The notes below the pieces were generated by a model that had not been told where the DNA came from, ran no database searches, and saw only the letters and a list, made by a program, of their open reading frames with translations. From Collinsella sp. (lineage in GTDB: Bacteria; Actinomycetota; Coriobacteriia; Coriobacteriales; Coriobacteriaceae): a stretch of 53,041 nt of DNA. The stretch's first letter is position 1. Every line of letters starts with the position of its first letter. The DNA is taken from the NCBI GenBank assembly GCA_031296755.1, contig JAUMMZ010000013.1, positions 1 to 53,041 on the forward strand, given 5' to 3'. Shown here piece by piece: positions 42,926 to 51,140 of this stretch. Position numbers and translations under genes: made by a program.

Positions 42926-43903
42926 ATGAGATCGTATCTGCTCAAACGCCTCTCCCAGACAGCGCTCGTCTTTGTCCTGGTGTCGATGTTCGCCTTCTCG
43001 ATCGTCTACTTTGCACCGGGCGACCCGCTCTACCTTTACACGTCCCCCTCGGTCTCATCGCATAAGCTCTCCGATGAGCAGTTGGAGTCGATGAGGGACT
43101 CGTTGGGTCTCTCGGGCAATATCGCCGAGCGTTATGTGAGCTGGGCGGGAAAGATGCTCCAGGGCGATTGGGGTCTCTCCACGAGCAACCATCAGCCCGT
43201 CAAGGACCAGATCCTGAGCAGGCTGCCCAACACCGTGGGGCTCATGGGTGCCGCGCTCGTTCTCTCGGTGGCTCTCGCGATTCCGTTGGGTCTACTCGCG
43301 GGCTATTTTAGAAACCGGCTGCCCGATAACGTGATCAGCCTTTTGACCTATATCGGCATCTCGGTGCCCCCGTTTTGGTTTGGCATCATGCTGATCATCC
43401 TGTTCGCGCTTGTGCTGGGCGTGCTGCCGAGCTCGGGCATGCGCACCATCGGCGTCAACGACCCCGTCGATGTGGCGCGCCACGCTATCCTTCCCGTGAT
43501 CGTGCTCTCGGTGGGAAACACAGCCACCTTTGTGCGCTACCTGCGTGCGGGCGTGATCTCGCAGATGCGCGAGGAGTACGTCACCGTTGCCGTGGCCCAG
43601 GGAACCCCGCGCCGCCGTGTGCTCACGCACCATGTGCTGCGCAACTCGATCCTGCCGCTCATCACCATGGTGGGTATGAACTTTGGCACGCTCGTCACGG
43701 GCTCGTTTATCGTGGAGAGCGTATTTGGCTGGCCCGGGTTGGGCGTGCTCTGCATGGATGCCGTCAACAACCGCGACTACACCATGATCATGGGCATCAC
43801 GATGCTCGCCTCGTACCTCCTTTTGATCGGAAACCTGCTTGCTGACGTTCTCTACGCCGTTGTCGATCCGCGCATTCGCCTGGACGGAGGTTCCGATGAA
43901 TAG
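42926..43903 (+). CDS. ABC transporter permease, DppB/NikB type
   Basis: The 325-residue membrane protein has the DppB landmarks: YLLKRLSQTALVFVLVSMFAFSI at the N-terminus, GDPLYLY, GLLAGYFRNRLPDNV, and the EAA loop REEYVTVAVAQGTPRRRVLTHHVLRNSILPLITM. About six helices are present. It pairs with the next permease, whose start overlaps its stop by eight bases. The start follows GAAAGGAACCC. Confidence 0.93.
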   Translation: MRSYLLKRLSQTALVFVLVSMFAFSIVYFAPGDPLYLYTSPSVSSHKLSDEQLESMRDSLGLSGNIAERYVSWAGKMLQGDWGLSTSNHQPVKDQILSRLPNTVGLMGAALVLSVALAIPLGLLAGYFRNRLPDNVISLLTYIGISVPPFWFGIMLIILFALVLGVLPSSGMRTIGVNDPVDVARHAILPVIVLSVGNTATFVRYLRAGVISQMREEYVTVAVAQGTPRRRVLTHHVLRNSILPLITMVGMNFGTLVTGSFIVESVFGWPGLGVLCMDAVNNRDYTMIMGITMLASYLLLIGNLLADVLYAVVDPRIRLDGGSDE

Positions 43904-44723
43904 GGCCGGACTCTTCAAGCGCATGGCCAAGAACCGCTTGGCCCCGGTTTGCGCCGTTATCCTCTGCGTGATCGTGTTGGGCGCGCTGCTGGCACCGCTC
44001 TCTCCCTACGATCCCGACGCGCTCTCGCCCGACAAGCTGATGGGCCCCTGCGCCGAGCATCTGCTGGGAACGGATGACCTGGGTCGCGATACGTTTACCC
44101 GCGCCCTGTACGGCGGGCGTGTGTCGCTTTTGGTGGGCTTTGCCGCCATGGCCGTGGCCGTGGTGATCGGGTGCCTGGTGGGATCTGTTGCCGGGTACGC
44201 GGGCGGAAAAGTCGATGCGGTGCTGATGCGCATCGTCGACGTGTTCCTCTCGGTTCCCAGCCTGCTGTTTATCATCGTGGTCTACGCCTTTGCGCCGCGC
44301 AACCTCGTGACGCTGGTGTTTATGCTCGCCTTTTTCTCGTGGACCTCGGTTGCGCGCGTTACCCGCGCGCAGACGCTCACGCTCAAGCAGCGCGACTTCG
44401 TGGATGCCGCGCGAGCACTCGGTGCGGGGCATGCGCGCATCATCCTGCGCTACATCATGCCCAACCTGTTGCCTCAGGTGATCGTTGCCGCGAGCCTTGC
44501 GGTGGCTAACGCGATCCTCGATGAGAGCGCGCTCTCGTTTTTGGGCTATGGTGTTCAGCTGCCCATGGCTTCGTGGGGCTCCATGCTCCAGGGGGCTCAG
44601 CAGTACATTCTCTACAGTCCCGTGCTCGCGCTCGTGCCGGGGCTCTTTATCTTGCTTACGGTGCTCTGCTTCAACGTGTTGGGAGACACGCTCCAGCAGG
44701 CGCTCGATCCAAGGCAGCTCTAA
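43896..44723 (+). CDS. ABC transporter permease, DppC/NikC type
   Basis: The 275-residue membrane protein is a DppC-type permease: LLGTDDLGRDTFTRALYGGRVSLLVG, the EAA loop RDFVDAARALGAGHARIILRYIMPNLLP, and a C-terminal SFLGYGVQLPMASWGSML. It overlaps the previous gene and follows GGAGG. No DppD or DppF ATPase gene is present here; the next gene is a reductase, so the pump must borrow ATPases encoded elsewhere. Confidence 0.93.
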   Translation: MNRAGLFKRMAKNRLAPVCAVILCVIVLGALLAPLSPYDPDALSPDKLMGPCAEHLLGTDDLGRDTFTRALYGGRVSLLVGFAAMAVAVVIGCLVGSVAGYAGGKVDAVLMRIVDVFLSVPSLLFIIVVYAFAPRNLVTLVFMLAFFSWTSVARVTRAQTLTLKQRDFVDAARALGAGHARIILRYIMPNLLPQVIVAASLAVANAILDESALSFLGYGVQLPMASWGSMLQGAQQYILYSPVLALVPGLFILLTVLCFNVLGDTLQQALDPRQL

Positions 44724-44781
44724 TCGCTCTTCGCGAGCCCAGGGCTAAGTCATTTTAGATTTTCAAAGAGGGGAGAATCAC

Positions 44782-45945
44782 ATGGAGGAAATCGAACAAA
44801 CGCCGTTGCCGCGCACGTTTGAGGAGTTCAACGAGCAGCGCAAGGCGGCGTTTATTCGCGTTAAGGATTATAAGCAGGCGGGTAATCGCCTGGTCGGCTT
44901 TTTGTGCAGCTATACGCCGCTCGAGATTATCGATGCCGCGGGGGCTGCGAGCGTGGCGCTGTGCGGTACGTCCGATGAGGTGATTCCCGAGGCCGAGAAG
45001 GTGCTGCCGGCAAATCTGTGTCCGCTCATCAAGTCGACGTACGGTTTTGCCTATTCGCAAAAGTGCCCGTTTACGTACTTTAGCGACATGATCATCGGCG
45101 AGACCACCTGCGACGGCAAGAAGAAGATGTACGAGCTACTCAACGAGCTCAAGCGCACGCACATTCTGCATCTTCCGCAGGGTCGCGATCGCGCCTACGA
45201 GCGTGAAGGCTGGTACGAGGAGTGTCGTCTGCTCAAGGAGGAGCTCGAGGGCTTCTACGGCATCACTATCACCGACGACGACCTGCGCGCTGCCGTCCGT
45301 CGTCGCAACCGCTTGCGTGCGGCCCAGCTCGAGATGTTTGCGCTGCAGGCCAACCAGCCGGCGGCCATGAGCGGCGTCGACCTGATGAGCACTATGTTTG
45401 CCGGTACGTTCAGCTTTGATATCGAGGCCTATACGCAGCAGCTGGAGCAAAAGGTTGTCAAGCTGCGCGAGGCCTACGACGCGGGCGAGCGCCCGGTTGC
45501 GGCGGATGCCAAACGCATTCTGATTACTGGCTGCCCGGTGGGCGGCGTGATCAACAAGATCGGTCGCACCATCGAGTCCAACGGCGGCGTGGTCGTGTGC
45601 ATGGACGACTGCTCGGGCGAGCGCACGGCGGCCATGATGATCGACCCGGACGCACCCGACATTCTGCGCGCCATCGCAGACCGCTACCTGGACATCAACT
45701 GCTCGGTCATGACGCCCAACGACGGTCGTATGGAAAATACGCTGGCCATGTGCGAGAAGTACCACGTCGATGGCGTAGTGGAGAGCGTGCTGCAGGCGTG
45801 CCATACCTTTAACGTTGAGAGCGCACGCATGCAAGAGGCTGTCGAGGGTGCGGGTATTCCGTACATGAAGATCGAGACCGACTACAGCAACGGCGACATG
45901 GGCCAGATCGAGACGCGCATCGCCGCCTTTATCGAGACCCTGTAG
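44782..45945 (+). CDS. Double-cubane-cluster-type reductase B (YjiM-like)
   Basis: The 387-residue protein is a second member of the HgdB/YjiM-like family, with Cys at 42, 61, 80, 95 and 110 in GFLCSYTP, ANLCPLIKS, QKCPFTYF and TTCDGKKK. The C-half has CMDDCSGERTA and NCSVMTPND. It shares the NxCPLIKS...CP...SD...GE.TCDGKKK.YE backbone with the gene at 39830 but differs elsewhere, so the two probably act on different substrates or as partners. The activase follows 50 bases downstream, as in the yjiM-yjiL pair. Confidence 0.87.
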   Translation: MEEIEQTPLPRTFEEFNEQRKAAFIRVKDYKQAGNRLVGFLCSYTPLEIIDAAGAASVALCGTSDEVIPEAEKVLPANLCPLIKSTYGFAYSQKCPFTYFSDMIIGETTCDGKKKMYELLNELKRTHILHLPQGRDRAYEREGWYEECRLLKEELEGFYGITITDDDLRAAVRRRNRLRAAQLEMFALQANQPAAMSGVDLMSTMFAGTFSFDIEAYTQQLEQKVVKLREAYDAGERPVAADAKRILITGCPVGGVINKIGRTIESNGGVVVCMDDCSGERTAAMMIDPDAPDILRAIADRYLDINCSVMTPNDGRMENTLAMCEKYHVDGVVESVLQACHTFNVESARMQEAVEGAGIPYMKIETDYSNGDMGQIETRIAAFIETL

Positions 45946-45950
45946 GACAA

Positions 45951-45981
45951 ATGCGGCAAAGGGATAGCTGCTTTGCCGCAT
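45951..45981 (+). other. Intergenic hairpin before the activase gene
   Basis: ATGCGGCAAAG and CTTTGCCGCAT form a perfect 11-bp stem with a nine-base loop, directly followed by the AGAAGGAGG ribosome-binding site. There is no T run. It may protect or cleave the mRNA. Confidence 0.65.
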
Positions 45982-45995
45982 AGAAGGAGGATGTC

Positions 45996-46760
45996 GTGGT
46001 TGGCATTGGTATCGACATAGGCTCGACGGCCGCGAAGGCTGCAGTGGTGGAGATGGACGGCGCCATTGCGTGGACCTGCGTCATGCCGACGGGGTATTCG
46101 TCGGTCGATGCGGCCGAGCGCTTGCGCGGCGAGCTCGCTTCAGCCGGCTATGACGTGACGGGCGACGATGTTCGCGTGGTCGCGACCGGCTACGGCCGTG
46201 TCGCCGTGCCCTATGCGCACAAGGTCGTGACCGAGATCACCTGCCACGGTACCGGTGCCGTGCGCCTGTTTGGCGATCACGGCACGGTGATCGACGTGGG
46301 CGGTCAGGACACTAAGGTCATCCAACTCAAGGGCGGCCGCGTGGCCAAGTTCGCCATGAACGACAAGTGCGCCGCCGGCACGGGGCGCTTTTTGGAGATC
46401 ATGGCCGACCGCCTGGGCATTTCCCAGCAGCAGATGGCCGACCTGGCGCGTTCTGGCGAGCCCACCAAGATCAGCAGCATGTGCACGGTGTTTGCCGAGA
46501 GCGAGGTTATCAGCCTGATCGGTCGCGGTGAGCCGCGCGAGAACATTGCGCGTGGCGTGATCGACAGCGTGGTCTCGCGCGTGGCGACCATGGCCGGGCA
46601 GGCCGCGGGCGCCCCGTACTACCTGACCGGTGGCCTGTGCGAGAACGCCTTCGTGGTGGAGCGGTTGGGCGAGCTACTGGGGTCGCCGGTGACCACCTCG
46701 CCCCAAGCTCGCTTTGCCGGAGCGATCGGCGCGGCTGTCCGCGCCGCCGCCTTGGCCTAG
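45996..46760 (+). CDS. Acyl-CoA dehydratase activase / double-cubane reductase activator
   Basis: The 254-residue protein is an ASKHA-fold ATPase of the HgdC/BadF/YjiL family, which injects low-potential electrons into HgdB-type partners. The phosphate loop is IDIGSTAAK, the second nucleotide loop DVGGQDTKVI, and the cluster-bridging Cys residues are at 125 (NDKCAAGTGRF) and 163 (SSMCTVFAESEV), so a homodimer would hold one [4Fe-4S]. GTG at 45996 follows AAGGAGG at ideal spacing. Its partners are very likely the two reductases here. Confidence 0.93.
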   Translation: MVGIGIDIGSTAAKAAVVEMDGAIAWTCVMPTGYSSVDAAERLRGELASAGYDVTGDDVRVVATGYGRVAVPYAHKVVTEITCHGTGAVRLFGDHGTVIDVGGQDTKVIQLKGGRVAKFAMNDKCAAGTGRFLEIMADRLGISQQQMADLARSGEPTKISSMCTVFAESEVISLIGRGEPRENIARGVIDSVVSRVATMAGQAAGAPYYLTGGLCENAFVVERLGELLGSPVTTSPQARFAGAIGAAVRAAALA

Positions 46761-46774
46761 GGGTGTACCGCGAC

Positions 46775-47992
46775 ATGCGCATCCTCAATATCTCGGCACA
46801 AAAACCAGATAGCACCGGCAGCGGCACCTACCTTGCCGCGCTCGTGCGCGAGCAGATCGAGACGGGGCATCGCGCCGCCGTGCTTTGCGGCGCGGCGCCG
46901 GGTGATACCCAAGGCGAACTGGACCGGCGTGCTGTCGTGTTTGCCGTACCGTTCGAGTCGCCCGAGCTGCCGTTTTCCATCTGCGGTATGTCCGATGTCA
47001 TGCCCTATCCCTCCACGCGCTATCGTGACCTGACGCCTTCGATGCTCAAGGCATTTGAGCGGGCATTTGCTGCTGCAATCGATCGGGCGGTGGCTGAGTT
47101 TCGGCCCGATCTGGTGCTCTGCCATCACCTGTATCTGGTGAATGCATTGGTGCGCGAGCGCGTCCGGGGCGTGCCAGTTGTTGCCGTGTGCCATTCGACC
47201 GACCTGCGCCAGCTGCGTTCGCATGCGCTCGAGCGCGATCGCATCGTAAGTGCGGTTCGTCGGCTCGATGCCGTCTTTGCGCTCCATGCTGAGCAGGCTG
47301 AGCAGATTGGCCTGGTGTGTGGCGTCGATGCCGATCGCATCCACGTGATCGGGACGGGCTACGACCATCGCGTCTTCTGCCGCGACGCAAGCGTGGCGAG
47401 GCAGCCGGGATCTCTTGTGTACGTGGGCAAGATTTGCTTTAAAAAGGGCGTCGAGTCGCTGGTTCGAGCCGTGTCATTGCCGATTGACGACGACGTCCGC
47501 CCATCTGGCTTGGTACTTGTGGGCGGCCGCGGGGACGATGCCGAGTACGCGCGTATCGAGCGCTTGGCCGCGGCCTCGGATGTGCCGGTGGCGCTGGCGG
47601 GGCGCCTGGATAGCGATGGGCTCGTGCATGCCTACCGCAGTTCCGACGTCTTTGTGCTGCCTTCGTTTTACGAGGGTCTGCCGCTCGTGACGATTGAGGC
47701 CCTCGCGTGCGGCTGCAAAGTTGTGGCGACTGATTTGCCCGGCGTTCGTCCCTGGATGGAGGCGATGCTTCCCGGTGCTCCCGTGACGTGGGTGGCGTCG
47801 CCGCGTATGACGGATGTCGACACGCCCGTGGCGGCCGACCTTCCGTTGTTTGAGCGCGCACTGGCAGATGCTATCGCGCAGGCGCTTGCGGCGCCGCCTT
47901 CGACGTTCGAGCCGTCAGCGGTCTCTTGGGAAGCGTGCCTGGGGCGTATACTTAAAGTCGTTGATTTGTTGGAAGGGGGTTCGTGTGGCTAA
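46775..47992 (+). CDS. GT4-family glycosyltransferase coupled to selD
   Basis: The 405-residue protein has a GT-B fold: an N-domain opening MRILNISAQ with the GSGTYL loop, and a C-domain opening LVYVGKICFKKGVESLV. The donor-site EX7E motif is in SFYEGLPLVTIEALA (Glu300 and Glu308). GT4 enzymes are retaining and use nucleotide sugars. Its last eight bases overlap the start of selD, and it lies 14 bases after the activase, so its job is probably tied to selenium. In selenoneine synthesis a glycosyltransferase (SenB) makes a selenosugar from selenophosphate; an analogous role is inferred, not shown. Confidence 0.85.
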   Translation: MRILNISAQKPDSTGSGTYLAALVREQIETGHRAAVLCGAAPGDTQGELDRRAVVFAVPFESPELPFSICGMSDVMPYPSTRYRDLTPSMLKAFERAFAAAIDRAVAEFRPDLVLCHHLYLVNALVRERVRGVPVVAVCHSTDLRQLRSHALERDRIVSAVRRLDAVFALHAEQAEQIGLVCGVDADRIHVIGTGYDHRVFCRDASVARQPGSLVYVGKICFKKGVESLVRAVSLPIDDDVRPSGLVLVGGRGDDAEYARIERLAAASDVPVALAGRLDSDGLVHAYRSSDVFVLPSFYEGLPLVTIEALACGCKVVATDLPGVRPWMEAMLPGAPVTWVASPRMTDVDTPVAADLPLFERALADAIAQALAAPPSTFEPSAVSWEACLGRILKVVDLLEGGSCG

Positions 47993-49034
47993 GGACACCA
48001 TGAGGCTCACGTCCATGACGGCCGCGAGCGGTTGAGCCGCTAAGTTGGCCCCCGGAGCCCTCGCCCAGGTCCTGGGCGATTTACCCAATGTGCATAATGA
48101 CAACTTGCTCGTGGGGTTCGATACCTCCGACGATGCGAGCGTCTTCCGCGTAGGGGAGAACTTGGGGCTCGTGCAGTCCATCGACTTCTTCCCACCGATG
48201 GTCGACGACCCGTTTCTGTTTGGCCAGATCGCCGCGGCCAACTCGCTGTCGGACATCTACGCCATGGGCGGGCGGCCGAGCCACGCCATGAACTTGCTGT
48301 GCATCCCGAGCTGCCTGGGCATCGAGGTCGCCGGCCAGATTCTGGCGGGCGGCGCCGACAAGTGCGTCGAGGCGGGTTGTTCCATCGCGGGTGGCCATAC
48401 CATCAACGACGACGAGCCCAAGTACGGCCTGTCCGTGAGTGGTTTTGTCGCGCTCGACCGCATGCTCGCCAACAGCGGCGCACGCGTGGGCGATGTTCTG
48501 CTGCTGACCAAGGCAATCGGCTCGGGCATCATCACCACGGCCATTAAGGGCGAGCTCATCGAGCAGGACGAGGCCAGCCGGATGCTTGACTCGATGCGCA
48601 CCCTCAACGAGGCCCCGATTCGTCTGGCCGAGGGACTCGAGCTTCACGGCTGCACCGACATTACGGGCTTTGGCCTGATCGGGCATGCGTGCGAGATGGC
48701 CGAGGGTTCGGGCGTGCAGATTGAACTTGCGTCGGGGGTGGTGCCGCTCTTTGACCAGGTGCTCGACATGGCGCGTCTGGGCATTATCCCCGCGGGCTCC
48801 TACCGCAACCAGGACTTCTTTGGCCCGCGCGTGGCTGCCGACGAGGACCTGGGGCCGGGCATGCTCGATGCGCTGTACGATCCACAGACTTCGGGCGGTT
48901 TGCTTGTTGCGGCGCCCGCGGCGGATGTGGATGAGCTTGCGCGTCGTTTACATGCCGAGGGGCGCGTTGCCGCCGTTGTCGGGCGCGTGTTCGAGGCGGA
49001 GCCGGGCGGTCCTGCCGTCCGCGTTGTCCGTTAA
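47985..49034 (+). CDS. selD: Selenophosphate synthetase, selenocysteine-containing
   Basis: The product makes selenophosphate from selenide and ATP. The GTG at 47985 follows GGAAGGGGG and the frame runs to 49034 with one internal TGA at 48033-48035. Read as selenocysteine this gives ASG-U-AAK, placing Sec at residue 17 and Lys at residue 20, matching the catalytic Cys17 and Lys20 of E. coli SelD. The rest is normal: GFDTSDDASVF, QSIDFFPPMVDDPFLFGQIAAANSLSDIYAMGG, SIAGGHTI, TGFGLIGHA and DPQTSGGLL. Length is 349 residues. A SECIS-like hairpin follows the TGA. Annotation from 48045 would miss the active site. Confidence 0.95.
48061..48079 (+). promoter_or_regulatory. SECIS-like hairpin of selD
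   Basis: TCGCCC-AGGTCCT-GGGCGA (or eight base pairs closing on GTC) begins 25 bases after the TGA. The loop contains GGU, as does the E. coli fdhF SECIS loop, and the distance fits bacterial SECIS elements that SelB reads within the coding sequence. Confidence 0.75.
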
Positions 49035-49091
49035 CGACACGTTTATTGAGCCATATACCGTTCTAAAACGATTTATTCGAAAGGAAAAGCT

Positions 49092-49718
49092 ATGTCTACC
49101 AAGATTGAAGTCAATGCCATGGGCGATGCCTGCCCGCTGCCCGTCGTCAAGACGCTTAAGGCACTTAAACAGCTTGATGGTGAGGGCGCCGTGGTGACCT
49201 CGGTCGACAACGAGACCGCCGTCAAGAACATCTCCAAGATGGCGCAGGAGAAGGGCTGCACGGCCTCGGTCGAGAAGGTTTCTGACGCCGAGTGGCACGT
49301 GACCGTGGCGACCTCTGGCGCCGTTGCCGTGGCCGATCCTGAGCAGGATGGTGCGGCTTTCTGCGGCGCCAGCGCCGGCAAGGGCAAGCTCGTCATTTCC
49401 GTCTACACCGACTGCATGGGCCGCGGCGACGACGAGCTGGGCCACAAGCTCATGAAGGCCTTCATCTTTGCCGTGACGCAGCAGGAGGAGCTGCCCGCGA
49501 CTATGCTGTTCTACAACGGCGGTGCCAAGCTCACCGTAGAGGGCTCTCCGGTGCTCGATGATCTGAAGGGCCTGGCCGAGCAGGGTGTCGAGATTCTCAC
49601 CTGCGGTACCTGCCTCGACCACTATGGCATTAAAGACCAGCTTGCGGTGGGCGAGGTCACCAATATGTACGTGATCGTGGAGAAGATGGAGCAGGCCGTG
49701 CGCGTCGTGCGCCCGTAG
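49092..49718 (+). CDS. yedF: Selenium metabolism protein YedF (TusA-like plus DsrE-like)
   Basis: The 208-residue protein has an N-terminal TusA/SirA-like domain with the CPLPVVK motif (Cys14) and a C-terminal DsrE-like domain with CGTCLDHYG near residue 175. This two-domain form is the sulfurtransferase-like YedF that occurs with selenium-using loci and is thought to carry selenium or sulfur as a persulfide/perselenide. It lies 57 bases after selD, behind GAAAGGAAA. Confidence 0.92.
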   Translation: MSTKIEVNAMGDACPLPVVKTLKALKQLDGEGAVVTSVDNETAVKNISKMAQEKGCTASVEKVSDAEWHVTVATSGAVAVADPEQDGAAFCGASAGKGKLVISVYTDCMGRGDDELGHKLMKAFIFAVTQQEELPATMLFYNGGAKLTVEGSPVLDDLKGLAEQGVEILTCGTCLDHYGIKDQLAVGEVTNMYVIVEKMEQAVRVVRP

Positions 49719-49737
49719 CGTATTGGTTGGAGTTGCC

Positions 49738-49989
49738 ATGAGGGAGAAACGCCCGGCGCTTGTCATCACGTTTCCCACCACGGCGGCCGCCATGGGTTGC
49801 GAGTCCCTGTGCATCGAGCGCGGCCTTCCCGGGCGAACGATTCCCGTGCCCGGGGAGGTCGCTGCCGGCTGCGGCTTGGCGTGGAAGGCATTGCCTGCGG
49901 ATGAGGACCTGCTGCGCGGCGAGCTTGCCGCGGCGGGCGTCCCCACCGAGGGCTTTACGGTGATCGACATGTGGGAGGTTGTGCGATGA
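49738..49989 (+). CDS. DUF3343 protein, putative Se/S carrier
   Basis: The 83-residue protein matches the DUF3343 family: ALVITFPTTAAAMGCESLC, GRTIPVPGEVAAGCGLAWK and a short C-terminal helix. Members are encoded next to yedF and selD-linked cysteine desulfurases and are proposed selenium or sulfur carriers. Cys residues in AMGCESLC and AGCGLAW could hold the chalcogen. It overlaps the next gene by four bases (ATGA). The ATG at 49738 follows GGAG. Confidence 0.9.
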   Translation: MREKRPALVITFPTTAAAMGCESLCIERGLPGRTIPVPGEVAAGCGLAWKALPADEDLLRGELAAAGVPTEGFTVIDMWEVVR

Positions 49990-51125
49990 TCTACCTGGAT
50001 AACGCGGCGACGACCATGCACAAGCCGCAGACGGTCATCGATGCCGTGACGCAGGCGATGTGCTCGCTCGGCAATGCCGGGCGCGGCGCCACGTCGGGTG
50101 CCCTCGATGCGGCGCGTACCATCCACGGCTGTCGCGCCAAGCTTGCGCGCTTGCTGGGCTGCCCGCGTGCTGACCATGTTTGTTTTACGCCCAACTCCAC
50201 CGCGGCGCTCAACACCGTCATCAATGGCGTGGTGCGCCCCGGCGACCGCGTGGTCACGACGGTGCTCGAGCACAACTCCGTGCTGCGTCCGCTCAACCGC
50301 CTGGCGGCAGAGCAGGGCGTGACCGTTGAGCATGCGGGCTGCGACGCGAACGGCGTGCTCGACTACGACGAGCTCGAGCGGCTGGTCACGCCCGGTACGC
50401 GTGCCGTGATGGTGACGCATGCCTCTAACGTGACCGGCAACGCGGTCGACATTGCGCACGTGACGGCCATAGCCCATTCGGCCGGCGCTCTGGTGATCGT
50501 CGACGCCTCTCAGTCTGCCGGTACGGCGCGTATCGATATGAAGGCCATGGGGCTCGACGTCGTGTGCTTTACCGGCCACAAAGGGCTCATGGGTCCGCAG
50601 GGGACCGGCGGCCTGGCCGTGGCGGAGGGCGTCGATGTGGCGCCCTGGGCCATGGGCGGCACCGGTGTACACAGCTTCGACCCACTGCAGCCGCTCGAGT
50701 GGCCCACGCGCCTTGAGGCAGGCACGCTCAACGGTCACGGCATCGCGGGACTTTCTGCCGGCCTCGACTTTATCGAGGCACAAGGCGGGGTCGAGGCGAT
50801 TGCGGCGCATGAGCGCTCGCTTGCAGAGCGCTTCCTCGCCGGTGTTCGCGAAATCCCCGGCATTGCGCTCTACGGTGCGTTTGATCAGCCGATGCGCTCG
50901 GCGATCGTCTCACTCAACGTGGGTGATATCGACTCTGCCGAGATCTCGGACGCGCTCATGCAGGGGTGGGGGATTGCGACGCGCCCCGGCGCCCATTGCG
51001 CTCCGCTCATGCACCGCGCGCTCGGGACCGAGCGCCAGGGTATCGTCCGCTTCTCGTTTGGGTATTTCAACACGGACGAGGAAGTCGACACCGCGATTGA
51101 CGCTTTGCGCGATTTAGCCTGCTAG
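49986..51125 (+). CDS. Cysteine desulfurase / selenocysteine lyase-like enzyme
   Basis: The 379-residue class V PLP enzyme mobilises sulfur or selenium from cysteine or selenocysteine. It is the form typically found in selD-yedF loci. YLDNAATTMHKP opens the fold, the Schiff-base Lys199 is in FTGHKGLMGPQGTGG, Asp173 in VDASQSAG contacts the pyridine, and the catalytic loop Cys is in RPGAHCAPLMH. It is translationally coupled to DUF3343 (ATGA overlap). Selenide or perselenide delivered from it through YedF/DUF3343 would feed SelD. Confidence 0.92.
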   Translation: MIYLDNAATTMHKPQTVIDAVTQAMCSLGNAGRGATSGALDAARTIHGCRAKLARLLGCPRADHVCFTPNSTAALNTVINGVVRPGDRVVTTVLEHNSVLRPLNRLAAEQGVTVEHAGCDANGVLDYDELERLVTPGTRAVMVTHASNVTGNAVDIAHVTAIAHSAGALVIVDASQSAGTARIDMKAMGLDVVCFTGHKGLMGPQGTGGLAVAEGVDVAPWAMGGTGVHSFDPLQPLEWPTRLEAGTLNGHGIAGLSAGLDFIEAQGGVEAIAAHERSLAERFLAGVREIPGIALYGAFDQPMRSAIVSLNVGDIDSAEISDALMQGWGIATRPGAHCAPLMHRALGTERQGIVRFSFGYFNTDEEVDTAIDALRDLAC

Positions 51126-51140
51126 AGCGTATATACTTGC

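Noticed and set aside
48033..48035. TGA as a nonsense mutation or the end of a tiny ORF, making selD a truncated gene
   Set aside because: The residues on both sides match SelD, the TGA falls on the catalytic Cys position, and a SECIS-like hairpin follows. Selenocysteine is the better reading.
48948..50810. 620-codon open frame on the minus strand
   Set aside because: It is antisense to YedF, DUF3343 and the cysteine desulfurase, all clearly conserved. Its composition (His- and Arg-rich) is that of a GC-rich shadow frame.
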